Assembly: GCA_036250225.1 (NCBI GenBank)
Contig: JAPZLL010000003.1
Coordinates: 992,001-1,056,000, forward strand
From: Cercophora sp. LCS_1
Taxonomy: Eukaryota > Ascomycota > Sordariomycetes > Sordariales > Lasiosphaeriaceae
DNA: 64,000 bases
Reading direction: 5' to 3'
A program made the position numbers and the translations under genes. The first letter of the stretch is position 1; the number at the start of each line of letters is the position of its first letter. Shown in pieces: positions 44,631-56,202 of this stretch. A model generated the notes under the pieces. That model saw nothing but the letters and a program-made list of their open reading frames with translations. It was not told the origin of the DNA and made no database searches.

Positions 44631-47503
44631 TTAGTAGCGCTCCATCAACCACTCCCGTCTCTCCTCCTCGCCCATCTTCCCCAAGAAGTTTAGCTCAAAC
44701 TCCTTGATAGCAATATACCTCTCGACCAGCTCGTTGCCCAGGCAATCGACAAGTTCCTCGTCCCCTTTGAGCGCACCCAACGCCTCCTCAACGCTTAGGG
44801 GCAGCATCTCCGTCACGCCCATTTCCTTACGGTCGTTGTCGGTCAACTTGGCCGGGTCGATCTCGCAATCTCCCCATACCAACTTTTCCTTCTTCAGAAT
44901 CCCGCTGATGCCGCTGAAAAGCACGGCTGCCATGGCAAAATACGGATTCGCCAGGCCATCCATGCATTTCATCTCCCAGTGGCTATCCTCCACCTTACGT
45001 AGCGGCGTTTCCCTGTTCTGAGTCCCCCAAGTAACCCATCGACCACCAGCCCAAACTCCATCCTGAAGACGATCGAAACTGGCCGGATTCGAGTACGTAA
45101 ACGCGGTGATGGCCCTCAGATGGCGTAGGACGCCGGCGTAGAAAGGTTCGTACGTCTCTGGGCGATTACCGCCATCAGAAGAAATGGACATGTGAGTGTG
45201 GGCCGCGGTTCCGCAAGCGTGGGCAAATGGTTTCGGGTGAAGCGTGAGCTTGTAGCCCGCAGCCGTGGCAAGAGCGGTCATGACATCACGCGTGTGAAGG
45301 AGGGTGTCGACGGCTTGGACTGGGGGGTAGGGAGGGAGGATAAGCTCGAATTGGCCGGTGGCGGATTCGGCGTGGAGTTGTTCGACGTAGATACCCATGT
45401 CCTCGAGCGTTGATACCATGTCGCGGAGGAGGTGGGATATCTTGGGGTCGGCGAAATAGCGCGAAACAGACCAAGCATGGCCATCGGCGGTGAGAGTTGC
45501 GAATCGAGGCGAGGCAGCCCCGGCCGCTGTGCCATTGTTGCTAGGGCCAGGTAGACGGTGGACAAGGACGAACTCGATTTCGAATCCTAGAAGAAAAGTG
45601 AGATTGTTCTCGGCGCCGAACTCGACGGCACGCTGAAGAAGGGACCTTGGGCATAGCGCAACGGGGGTCCCGCTCTTCTCGCGGAACTCGGCGAACATGC
45701 TGACATGGCCGTCGGTCGGGCCCTTTACGAGCGACGAGAAATCGGGGTGGAGTCTGTACTCCCCCGTGGCGGCGACGGACGGGAGAAGCCAGTCATTCTG
45801 CATGAGGCCGAACACGGCCTTCGTAATGCCGATGTCCGTCGATTTACCCTCAACCAGAAGTGACATGAACTTGCGATATGGGACCATCCTCATCCTAGTT
45901 TGCGCCGTAAAATCGTTCCAGCATATCCTGATAAAATCGGGCTGATCCTTGTCCTTCATAAAGACTTGGAACAGTTCCAAGTCCGTCAGCGAAGGGCCTA
46001 GTTGTGCACTAAGATCCTCTTCCAGCTCGGAGAATTCGAGGCCAAGACGGTAGAGCTTGTTCGAGTTTCTGAACAAAACGTCACGGGTGAGATCGATCGC
46101 TGCCCGCCAGCCAATATGCCCTTTCCGAACATAATCGCACAAGACCTGGTTTCAGGGTCAGCTGGAGTGAACGCCCATGTCCAATATGCCATGGTAAACC
46201 CACCGTCTCAAACACCTCGCGCATTTGCATGTTGGCGAGGAGATAGGTCTCAGGAAACCAGTCTAATACAAGTAAGTCAATGTGCTGTATGGTGGTCATA
46301 AGACATGAAACAAACCGCCCACACTGGGGGCTCGAGAGGCAAGAGGAGAGGAGCACGAGGTAATGACTTACGGCCATCGCTGCTCCAGAGAATTTTGGAC
46401 CACGGGCAGAGCTCCAGTATCTGCCGGATGACTCGCTCCTGGCCATCTTGACTAACAGCGGGAAATACCTCCCCGATGTCTACAACCGTTGAGTATCTGA
46501 CATCCCAAGGCATCTCGGGAAGCTTACCTGCATAAACGTTTTCGTAGACAGATGCTAGATAGCCGGCCTCGCGCGTAAATGGATAACTTGCATGCAAAAG
46601 AACGATTGGAACCGTACAGTACTCGCGTATAAAAGGCTGCAGGTGAGATGGTGACGACTTGGACAGTGTGATGTCGTTGTCTCCCAGGCCAGTGTGGAAT
46701 TGGATGGGCTTCTTGTGCCGTGTTTTGGAGTCACGGATCAGGGCAGCCGTGCGGTGGACCACCAAGTCGTTGAGACTGACCTCCTGAAGTCGTTTAAAGT
46801 CAAGAAGTGCAAAGTTGGCAATGATTTCCTTGAAGGCCTTGCGGGCGTCTTCCTCATCAGGCGTCGCGAGAATGTCCAGGCCGGTTCGGTAGCAGATGAC
46901 CGACTTGAAGGCGACGACTTCGGGGTCCTCAATGGCGGCGATGATATGGGCATCAAACTCGCGAATCCACTCATCAAAAGCCTCCTCAAAGACATCGTTT
47001 CCCGTTTGCGTTGACGCATCGCAGGAATTGCCCAGACGGTTGATAATGTCGGCAGCAACCTTCTCGATGCGGACGATACGCTTAGACTTGCTTCGCACGT
47101 AGTCATCGAAGAAGGAGTAGTCTTCGGCGTCTTCGCTGCTGTCTAAGCCATCATCAACAAGAACGGCCTCGATGCCCGATAGACAGTGGGCAGCCCAATC
47201 CTCAAAGGCATCGATGCGCTGCTGTTCGATGGCCGCAACAACGGACTCCCAGGTGAAACCGCAGTTCAAGACTGTGGCCAGCTGCCTAACGGCACGGAGA
47301 TGAGGCAGGGAGGTCGTGGCTGCGTGGATTGCGTCTCCGGATGCCTCAGTGTGTATCGACAGCAATGGGTGCTTTCCGAGCGCCTCAAACTTGAGAAGCG
47401 GATGCGCGTGATTGTCGACGATTGGCGTTCTGCGAATTGCCCTGGCCACAGCGTCGACCTGTGACGGTGTCACCGTCGAGCGAACTCCTACCCATGAAGT
47501 CAT
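44631..47503 (-). CDS. fluG: FluG-type amidohydrolase-glutamine synthetase fusion protein
   Basis: Two-domain cytosolic protein of 901 residues; in Aspergillus nidulans FluG is needed for the signal that starts conidiation. Exons 47503-46372, 46262-46204 and 46145-44631. N-terminal amidohydrolase: VDNHAHPLL near residue 30 supplies the HxH metal motif, with KPIQFHTGLGDND and VLLHASYPFTREAGYLA further on, and ILWSSDGHWFPE across the first junction. The C-terminal half is glutamine-synthetase I-like (GFEIEFVL, ESATGQFELILPP, KPFAHACGTAAHTHMSI and ending RYIAIKEFELNFLGK). The 59-nt middle exon joins the two parts and its frame is fixed by both splices. Length and order match FluG; the developmental role is transferred from Aspergillus. 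Confidence 0.95.
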
Positions 47504-49349
47504 GACGTTGTCTAGCAGCCTCGGAAAGACATCAAAGTGTGGATGAGTTGGGGTCCTGGAGCTTTTATTTGATCATGGCCGCATGATTGCGCAACAGGTG
47601 CCAGCACATGTTGATCTCATGTCTCACTGCAGGTCGCGCTTACTTCCTCTGTTTCCATTTCCGAAACCAACCCCCTCGACACAGTATTCCCACCTGGGCC
47701 AAAGAGCCGGTTGCGGAAGCAGTCAGTGTACTCTCTCGTCATATCAGTGATTTTCTTGACCTGAAGTCCTGCGATGCTAGCAAACAGTCTGTAAGCGCGG
47801 TCAGCAAGTTTGTGGGGATGACCCTATGCACAGCTGACCCTAACCCTTCATCATCAATGATACCTGTCTCCTCAAGAGAAATTGTAGATGCCTATGAGAG
47901 ATGACATATCTGTGCGTTTTTTCTTCCTCTTCCTCTTTGACAAGAATTTGTCGGCAAGTACAGCTAGCCCTTTGAGCGGGCAAGTCCCCTACAACATGAG
48001 CGAGCCATCTAACCTACGAGGCGCATCTCTTTTCTCTTACATAGAGTTAAGCATAATATTGTGACGATAAATAGTGAGTACGATGTGTCGAACGTTATTC
48101 TAGAGGCGTAGAACATTTTTTTCTAGGCATTACGTGCCAGAGCCAACTATCCGGCTAGAGCCTTTCCGCGCGCTAGTACTGTCCTATTGTCCACCGGGTG
48201 GGTTTTGCCCATGCAACGAGATGGAATGCAAGGAACAGTTCGAGAGTGGCGTTTTCCATCGTTGATTGGGCGGGATTATTCGCGGCCATTTGTGATGTTC
48301 TTCCAGTGAGGCGCGGTAGCACGGTGTTGGGATATCATCTTACATTACCGGCAAAACCCATGGCTCTCTAATCTTGACCAGCAAGAAATGCTGTGCCACC
48401 TGGTACCTTTCCGGGGAACGGCAGGCGAATCAAACGGCAAAGTCCCACAGCCGATCTACTCTCAACAATTTGTCCACACGATACCACCATACCCCTATTT
48501 CGATTTTCGAGCGGTATTGTGGACACTGTCGTTGGCCGTGGTCAAGAACTCGACCCCTTGCTCTCTCCAACAGGTCAAACGCCGGCGTGGGGCTGGGTAG
48601 CTAGCGCTCGTGTCATCTTGGCAGGGATCGCCAAGTACTGATCAGCGGGGGAGGGATCATGGTGCTGACGACAAGCTTTTTGGCCAAGTTCAGGGCGTCG
48701 GAGATCGCCTTGTGGCTTGACAGGGCAGGTGAACGACGCAACAACCCACCTCACCCCTCGTATGGAATGGAGACAGAAGCATCGCGTCTAGGACACAAAT
48801 CGTTTGGGTAGCCCGGTGCCTGGGTGACAATGGTGCTGCCGGATCCTCAGATCGCAAATGACAACCTAACAGGTATTGTACCTTTCGTGAATTACAGGGT
48901 CATTTGCAGCTCCATGCATGGTCATCGTCCCCGTGTGAGCCGAGATGGGACCTTGCTGCCCATTTCCGTCCGTTAAGCATTGCTGCATGCTGACTTGCAT
49001 TCACCTAACTGCCGGGACCAAGTGGGATAGTACCGGAACCTCCTTCCCAAAAAAAACCTGATTAACACCCCACCTCCGGGCATTCCGTCAACATTGGGTA
49101 CAGTGCTCAAACGTGGGACCCAGTCAACTGCCCACCACGTTTGTTTCCATTTCTCTTCTCATTGTTGCCTGAGACAATACCACGATATCGATTGTCCGCA
49201 TTTTCCACCCAAGACAACGGCCTTTACTCCCCACCCCACCTTTGATGGCTGTGATCTAGACGTCATTTTCTCAGCCGAGACTTTGGTTTCCTGTCTTTAC
49301 TTTCTTTAGATCTGTCTCTGTCACTCGTTTACTGCGCGCCCCGTCAAAC
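47504..49349. other. 1.85-kb intergenic region
   Basis: Divergent region between FluG and the GH76 gene. Overlapping short frames at 48374-48641 are open in all three plus frames but carry no recognisable motif. A telomere-like CCCTAACCC lies at 47838-47846. The last 200 bp are C/T-rich leader. Confidence 0.5.
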
Positions 49350-50901
49350 ATGATTTTGTCAACGTCGCGGCTTCTAGCGGCCGCCCTGCTCGGGGCCACC
49401 CAAGTCGGCGCCGTATACAGCATTGCGTCAGCCTGTTGGTCTCTCCCTCTTTCGCCATTGGAACCCAACTTCTATGGTCAATGCTAACATAGACGAATGC
49501 GCGCAAAGCCGACATGAGAGCGACTGCAAGGCAAATTGCATGGGATCTTTTGCAGTACTACAAAGGGAACCAGACCGGACAGACACCAGGCATTCTCCCA
49601 GGGCCGCCCCCAGCGGGTGATTACTACTGGTGGGAAGCGGGCGCAATGTGGGGGACACTGATCGACTACTGGAAAGCGACTGGCGATGCGGCCTACAATG
49701 ATCTTATCACGGACGCAATGCTCTGGCAGGTCGGACCCGGGGAAGACTACATGCCGCCCAATGTAACAGCCTCACTCGGAAACGACGATCAAGGGTTCTG
49801 GGGTATGTCGGCAATGCTCGCCGCGGAAAATGGGTTTCCCGATCCGCCTCACGACAAGCCCCAGTGGTTGGCGCTGGCCCAGGCCGTCTTTCACACGCAG
49901 GCCAACCCGGATCGCCACGATACAACATGCAACGGCGGACTCCGGTGGCAGATCCCACTATCCAACAACGGTTATAACTACAAGAACAGTGAGCACCCGC
50001 GGCTGAAAGGGCGAGGCGCAAGACAAGGGGGCTAACGGTAACTAGGCATTGCGAATGGCTGCTTCTTCAACTTGGGCGCGAGGCTTGCTCGATACCTCAA
50101 CAACCAGACCTACGCCGACTGGGCGGAAAAGACATGGGACTGGATGGTGGGCGTCGGATTCATGGACGGCGACTACAACATCTATGACGGTGGCCACGTC
50201 GAACATAACTGCACCGACATCAACCGCGCCCAGTTCTCATATAACAACGGCGTCTATCTATTGGGCGCTGCTTACATGTACAACTATGTGAGTCCGTCCC
50301 CACTGGCATCATATCTCGTGGCTAACCCCGATTCAAGACCAACGGAAGCGACATCTGGCAGGATCGTGTTTCGAAACTGACCGAGGCCACCATCAAAGTC
50401 TTCTTCCCCGACAACATAGCTTTCGAGGTCGCCTGCGAAGAGCACATGTCTTGCACGACAGATATGCTAAGCTTCAAGGGCTACGTTGCACGCTGGATGT
50501 CGGTGGTAACACAAATCGCCCCCTTTACCGCAGAGAGAATCCTCCCGGTTCTTCGCACTTCCGCAGAGGCTGCGATTTCTACCTGTACTGGGGAAGCTAA
50601 CGGTCGAGCATGTGGCTTCAAGTGGAGTTTGAAAGCGTATGATGGCAGTCACGGAGCTGGTCAGCAGATGAACGCTCTGGGCGCGGTAACATCTCTCCTT
50701 GTCCCGGGGACGAGGGCCCCGTTAACCAACACCACGGGAGGTACGAGTAGAGGCAATCCGAATGCCGGCAGCCAGTCCAACACGTTCGATGGCAAGGTGA
50801 CGCCTCCAACGACAGCCGACAAGGCTGGCGCCGGAATCATCACGATTATCCTCCTTGCGTCTGCGGTAGGAACGTTTGGGTGGATGAGCACAGGGGTTTA
50901 A
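49350..50901 (+). CDS. GH76 endo-1,6-alpha-mannosidase, Dfg5/Dcw1 type, GPI-anchored
   Basis: Cell-wall enzyme thought to cut GPI-linked mannan and attach glycoproteins to wall glucan. Exons 49350-49412, 49493-49988, 50046-50287 and 50338-50901 give 454 residues. The first exon encodes a 21-residue signal peptide (MILSTSRLLAAALLGATQVG) and ends at a GTATAC donor; this donor keeps the frame, while the two GT sites further on do not. The GH76 catalytic Asp pair is in GNDDQGFWGMSAM; DYYWWEAGAMWG, TCNGGLRWQI, NGCFFNLGARLARY and YNNGVYLLGAAYMY are further conserved blocks. A Ser/Thr/Pro stretch and a hydrophobic tail (GIITIILLASAVGTFGW) form a GPI signal. Many N-x-T sequons are present. Confidence 0.94.
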
Positions 50902-51663
50902 GGGAGGCATCGCATTGCACATATCGATTGATACTGCATAAAGCAGCAACGGCGTTGGGGCGGGGGATACTTTGCAGATTGCTTCCTTCTTCGGAGGCCT
51001 TGGCGTTAGGACAGACGGCAGTAATGATGTATTCGGAAAGGGTGAACAGGGATAGAGTCTCCATCTAGGCGTTGAGTTGTCTCAGCCTGGGGCGTCCACT
51101 GTTGGATATGTAATTCTTCTGAGGGTGTCACTCATCCAGTTTTGGTTGGAATGCCGCACATAGCTTGCGGCCTGGCTGCTGCCAGGTGTTTTGTCGATAT
51201 ATGTGGTCTTGGTTGACGAATAAATCATGCAGGTGCAATATGTTCTAGAAACAAACGCCAGATCTCTCGACAAGAGTTAGGGAAATATCTCCCTGTCTTG
51301 GTCAGGGTCCTTGGCGAAGTATTGAGTGGCACAGAGGACCATCGCGTTCGTGTGCATCATCAGTGCACAACACTGATATGGGGATACGAGATATTTTCAG
51401 ATCACCTGCGTTGCGAACGAGATCATCAGTACGGTTTTTTGGTGGGACATTCCCACAAATGGCCGTGTCGCCGGAACCACGTTTGGTGCCAACTTTGGTG
51501 CTTGGTGAGGACGATGCCTCGTCGCTGCCTCATTATTTCACTGCAATTTTCACCCTGAAAGAGGGGCTGATCATAGCCACCACCCCCAACCTCAAGCGCT
51601 AGACCAACACCACCATTGAGGGCCCGGAAGCCCGTACATGACGTCCACAACCGAAAATGACGA
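50902..51663. other. Intergenic region GH76 / HET remnant
   Basis: About 760 bp of 3' flanks of two convergent loci. No feature recognised. Confidence 0.5.
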
Positions 51664-53394
51664 TCAGATTAGATCACTGTCCTCTAGCTGAACAGCAGAG
51701 ATGTCGACCCAGCCCTGTCCCTCCATGCGACCGTGTGTACAGCAAGTCCCGACGCACACCTAGGACCGAATTATCTGGAGCTCTGTCCAGAATCATAGGC
51801 TTGCTGAATCCCGAAAAGAGAGCGATGCCATCCCCGGTGCAAACATCTCCATCCGTGAGGCCGATGTATCCTTCATCAGTGGTGAAAGAACGTATATCCC
51901 GCAACAGCATTCCAGATACGGAGGTGGAACTGACGACTATCGAAGTCATTGGGGGGTGTGAGGTTATCTTTTACGATCTTGTTTTTTTTTTTCGCTGAGG
52001 GCCCCCTGTTAGGAGGAGGTGATGAAATGAGTTGCCCAAGCGGGTTTTCTTCCTCTTGAGATGGTTTGAGAAAAGCATCAAAATCTCCTAAACAAAGGGG
52101 TCGATCCTGCGGCTTGCTGCTCTCCAAGATTTCATAAGGGGAATCCCCCGCGAAAGAGGTCCTGGTGATTGGATCGTTGGAGTATGTATACAGGAAAAGT
52201 TCGGCCCATCCAACGACGACTGGGCACTCGTCACTGCTGAGTTGGCCTTGGAGGACGGTTTCGATAAAGGCCTCGATGACTGAGAAGCCCGAAGAGTAGG
52301 TACTCGGAGTTGCTGCTGCCATTCTAAGCCATGGCGAGAGGACCTGGTCAGCGTGGTGTTCTTTCCAGCCCCCGAACTGGGGTATTTTGGCTTTGGAGAC
52401 GTGCTGAATGCTGTCGATGATGACGCCTTGGACGCGAAAGAGTGTGTCGTTGTTTAGAAAGGAACACGACGAGGTTGATCGGCCCGCGGCGGTGAATTTC
52501 GAGGGGTCAGGGGGAAATACCAAGGTATCGGTATGTGAGGTCCAGTCGGGTACCCAGGATGCAAGATATTGATGTTCGCCCCGTCTTCGGGCCATCCCAT
52601 GTGCGCCATGGAGGATGTCGATAGAGTTCCAGTCGATTGGTTTGGCGTGTCCATCGTAGATTGAGCATCGTCTCGCAACTGCGACTTCTTGGACGGTCCA
52701 TATCCGGCAGAACCATGCTTTACAGAGAAGGCCCTTGATGGCGCAGGATATTGGATCTTGCTTCCCTATCAACCAGTTAATTTTAATTGAGATACGATAA
52801 GATCGCTTAATATACGAAGAAAGCCTTGTTTTGCCACTCTGTTCGTCCCAAAGATCCACTTCTTCACGCTCAGGTTATCGTATGCTCTGGGGTAGATGGA
52901 CACAACCGACTCGTATCGTTTTATTGCCTTCTTGGCGGGCCCGGAACTGAAGCCACGCCCGAGCCATGCCAGAACACGATACGCTCGGTGGTATATATCT
53001 CCCATGATTGCGACTTGTTGGCCCCGCTCCTCTCTGGTGTTCTGATTGATGCAGATCGAGTCTACCCACAGGAGCCGTTTCTTGTTCTCGTAGAACAGCC
53101 GTTGAAGCGCCTGATCGCAGTTTTTGGGGCATTGCATCCATTGAGTGCGGGTTACCCCGTTGTAGGTGAGATGGCATTCGATCTTGGAATGTTGATCTTG
53201 TTCGCCTTGGGTGTGGTGTCATCTTGTTGGGCGTATTCGCCTCCCTAGGCGTAAGAGACGGCCACATACGCGGGCGGGTTGTCAAGGGGTGCTGTGACAA
53301 ACCTGTGCTTTCGAGCTGAGCCCATGGAGCGCTTGAGTTGAGGCAGTCTGATGGTGCTCGGTTTCTCGAGCGGGTAAGTGTCGTATATGCCCAT
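51664..53394 (-). pseudogene. Broken HET-domain (heterokaryon incompatibility) gene
   Basis: HET proteins trigger self/non-self recognition and cell death on hyphal fusion. Reading minus strand from an ATG at 53394: the N-terminal part reaches YVAVSYA and then hits TAG at 53247-53245 where the HET signature SYxWG needs Trp. A frame change around 53171-53190 is then needed to reach LLWVDSICINQ and IYHRAYRVLAWLG, both HET hallmarks. A normal 50-nt intron (52815-52766) leads to AWFCRIWTVQEVA. The central part is open to 51876, where the frame ends early; GYIGLTDGD continues one base out of register from about 51890. Another change with a TAG at 51762-51760 precedes the CCTHGRMEG block and the final stop at 51664. 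At least four lesions make a functional product unlikely. Confidence 0.85.
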
Positions 53395-53890
53395 GATGCA
53401 ACTTTTTGATCGGATTCAGAGGTCGATTTGGCGCGATCATGATGATGAGTTGCCTAGATGTATTTGAGAAAAGGATCATGCCTACGTCTTCAGGCAGTTG
53501 TTTGTTGCTTTATCTATCACGAGGCTGGCTGCGTCAGTGGTAGCTTTAGCCTCAGTAAAATTTGGAGGTCGCATCCTCGGAGGACATGAGGGGCTCCTTC
53601 CCCCATTCGGCCGGCTGAATGTAGGAGTGATTCATCATCAAGAAGTTGGATGGAGGCTTGTAAAATCCGAGAAAAAAGAAGTAGTAGAAGGAAACTGGGA
53701 TTCACAATCATCATGTCTTAGCGGGTAGTTTTTCCTGCGGTTGAGCACCCCCTGCACCCATGCCCGCCTGGGCGATCCGGGGCCCCGCAACCGCCAAGGC
53801 CCGGGGCCATCACCGCAGGGCACCTCACTTCATCTCATCTCTCACCAATATATCCCCAAGTGAAAGGTGCTCTCCCCTCACACCACCAAA
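53395..53890. other. Intergenic region HET remnant / MYND gene
   Basis: About 500 bp, presumably the MYND promoter and what was the HET promoter. A stretch at 53530-53580 resembles tRNA A and B boxes but does not fold as a tRNA. Confidence 0.5.
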
Positions 53891-54511
53891 ATGTCTATCC
53901 CCGCTTTCACCAACATAACCCTCTTCCCCTCGTTCTCCACATGTCCCGAGACCACGGCTCCCGCGCCGGCGGAGGACTGGTTCCTCCTCGCCCAAGTCAA
54001 GGACGACATGACCATCACGAAACCGACACTAGTCCTCTCGGACCGTGATAGCTCACCCTTCGCACTTGTGTTTGACGGACTCGAGCGTGATGATCTGGAT
54101 CTCAAAAAACTTGGGCTCAAAAAAGGGAATACGGCTGTCATTCCGCGGGCGAAAAAGACCCCGCCCAAGGACGACACCAAGCGCGGGTTTGTGAGCGTGG
54201 AGAAGGGGAGGGCAGCCGAGGTGAAGGTGATCCCGGGACCGTTGGATAAGGTGTTTACCGTTGGTGCTTGGCTGAGGGAGAGGGAGAGTAGTGGTGCAGA
54301 ACCGGTGTGTGAGACGTGCGGGAAGGAGGGTGAGTTGATGAAGTGCACTGGTTGTGGACGGGTGAAGTATTGTGGAAAGGTGAGTTGCGAAATTGTTCCT
54401 GTTGCAAAACCTGTGACTGACAGCGGACAGGAATGCCAGCTCAAGGGGTGGACTGAGAAACACAAAGGGGAGTGTAAAATCGTCAAGGGTATTAGTGAGA
54501 TCTGGCGATAG
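53891..54511 (+). CDS. MYND-type zinc-finger protein
   Basis: Exons 53891-54379 and 54431-54511 give 189 residues. The first 130 residues have no known motif. The C-terminal MYND finger starts CETCGKEGELMKCTGCGRVKYC and is completed by exon 2 (ECQLKGW, HKGEC), giving the full C-x2-C...C-x2-C-x4-C-x3-C...H-x3-C ligand set only when the intron is removed. MYND fingers bind proline-rich peptides in chromatin or signalling proteins. The 51-nt intron (GTGAGT donor, GGACAG acceptor) is a multiple of three and has no stop, so retention would insert 17 residues into the finger and separate the zinc ligands. Role unknown. ATG context CACCAAAATGT is good. Confidence 0.88.
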   Translation: MSIPAFTNITLFPSFSTCPETTAPAPAEDWFLLAQVKDDMTITKPTLVLSDRDSSPFALVFDGLERDDLDLKKLGLKKGNTAVIPRAKKTPPKDDTKRGFVSVEKGRAAEVKVIPGPLDKVFTVGAWLRERESSGAEPVCETCGKEGELMKCTGCGRVKYCGKVSCEIVPVAKPVTDSGQECQLKGWTEKHKGECKIVKGISEIWR

Positions 54512-54778
54512 CAAACATCCAACGTTTACCGCTCCCCCGTCACCTCCTTCTTATCATCCACCAACTCATAGTTGGGTGTGAATCTCACCCTTACCTCCCC
54601 CGTTTCCCCTGTTTACCTTTCAGCTAGTGGCCTCAGGAGGCGTGGACTGCGTCCACAGTCCGGCCTGGAAGGTTCCCTCTTTGTTCAGTTAGATGGCCTG
54701 TGTGGCCTTGCATGCAATATGCGTAGAAGGTCCTCTTCTTACTAAAAGTGGAAGGGCAACCGAATATTGAGTACCTTT

Positions 54779-55741
54779 CTACATCAACTGGTACATAATG
54801 TCTGTCCGCATAGTATATTTAACCCCCTTCTTCACATCATCGCCCGAATGCAGCAACCCCCTTTGCTGAAAGATCAAAACCCTTCCCGCCCTCGGATTCA
54901 CATCAATCCGTCTCTTCTCGTCCCTCGACAAAAACGGCGTCGCGCCCCCAACCAACTCAGCCGCATCACCAACTTCAGCCTGGGAGTCATTCAGATATAA
55001 ATGGAGCGTAAACAACGACTCCTGGTACCTCCCATCCCCTGTCTCCTCACCATACGACGCATCGCGATGCGGTCTGAAGAACTCGCCCCCCGAGTACTTG
55101 AGGAAGCGCATCCGGTTATTCACCCTGGCAAAACGCATCGCCGAGTTCTCATCTCGCCTGAGCTCATAGCGTCCCTGGCCCAGAACGACCGGGTCCTTGA
55201 TAATGGCGGTGGACAAACTCTCTTTCACCCCCGGCGCCAGGAGACATCGCGCCCAGATCCGGTCGACAATCTCTTGATTATCCCAGATCAGACGATCCCC
55301 GTTCCGATAACTCGGAGTGAAGACTTCGTAGCCGGCGCCGACGTTGACCATTGCACGTCTCCATGGGCTTTTTGAGACGTGTTAGGGAGTTGAAAAATGC
55401 TGAACAAATGGGGGATGGTATACGTACGAACCGTCCTCGCCGAGGGACGCATCAGCTACGCTCGCTTCGGAGAGTTCCAAAAGTTTGGTGCATTCTGACG
55501 CAGACAAGACGTTGTCGAGGATGACGGCATAGTGGCCATCATATTCGGGGACAGGCGAGTCCTTGAAGTTGATGAGGTTCGCGGTGATGGGCTGAGCGGG
55601 CGGGGACACGAGAAAGTCGTCAGGAAGAGGGACGTCGTTTGATTCGTAGACGACTTGGGCTGGTTTGTTGGAGTTGCGCTTCGGTTCCTCCTTTTTGCCT
55701 TTGATGGCCTCGGAGAGACCGTTGACGATGCGCTGAAACAT
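54779..55741 (-). CDS. 2-oxoglutarate/Fe(II) oxygenase, prolyl 4-hydroxylase-like
   Basis: Exons 55741-55428 and 55367-54779 (60-nt intron) encode 300 residues. The double-stranded beta-helix core occupies the last 200: FLKYSGGEFFRPHRDASY gives the HxD iron ligands, then SLFTLHLYLND, GGATPFLS and, near the end, LLHSGDDVKKGVKYTMRTDI with the distal His and the basic residue that binds 2-oxoglutarate. NVGAGYEVFTPSYRNGDRLIWDN precedes the core. The N-terminal 60 residues are charged and low-complexity, without a signal peptide, so the enzyme is probably cytosolic or nuclear rather than a collagen-type ER hydroxylase. Substrate not predictable. It converges on the MYND gene with 267 bp between stops. 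Confidence 0.9.
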
Positions 55742-56202
55742 GGCTGCTAAGACGGGCTGGACTGACTACGAATATTGGTATCTGGTTGAGCTCGGATTGA
55801 AGTGTCGATGGTATTATATGTTGGTATGCATCTGGGTAGTTATATCTCTCGAGGGAATTCAATTCGTAGGTGGCCTGTGCAAAGGTCCTCGGCGTTGAGG
55901 ACAATCGTCCTGTGTCGTGTCCAGGGTGCTTCGCCTCCCCGCGCCAAAAGATGGCTGGCGACGATCGCGGTCGAGCTCAGCCGCAGCCCCTGAATGAGTC
56001 GACAGGCACACCACTGCGCAGCTTGGCAGCCTCACAATTCTCAGTAACAACACACAAAAGGCCAGCTGTCCGAACTTGATGAGTCAAATAATCGCCCGAG
56101 CTGAAAGAGCAGGACAGTTTCGTTCTTGAGGCTGATTCAACCAACAACTGCAAAAGCAGGAAGCTGGTCTTCGCAATGTATTGTACCTGCATCTAAATTA
56201 CT
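55742..56202. other. Intergenic region
   Basis: About 460 bp between two minus-strand genes: promoter of the oxygenase gene and 3' region of the ABC1-family gene. Nothing else seen. Confidence 0.5.

Noticed and set aside
48374..48641. Region open in three plus frames
   Set aside because: None of the translations has motifs or biased codon use; stop-poor GC-rich sequence explains it.
53223..53262. Possible mini-intron removing the TAG in the HET signature (GTATGT...TAG)
   Set aside because: It would be about 26 nt, below the usual minimum, and would delete the conserved motif itself.
53520..53590. tRNA-like A box (GCGTCAGTGGTAG) and B box (GGTCGCATCC)
   Set aside because: No matching acceptor stem or 5-bp T stem can be formed and the T loop lacks TTC; at best a decayed tRNA fragment.
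53891..53908. Start of the MYND gene resembles the start of the VDAC gene (both encode MSIPAF, 16 of 18 bases equal)
   Set aside because: Similarity stops after six codons and the proteins are unrelated; chance or shared start-codon context is enough.
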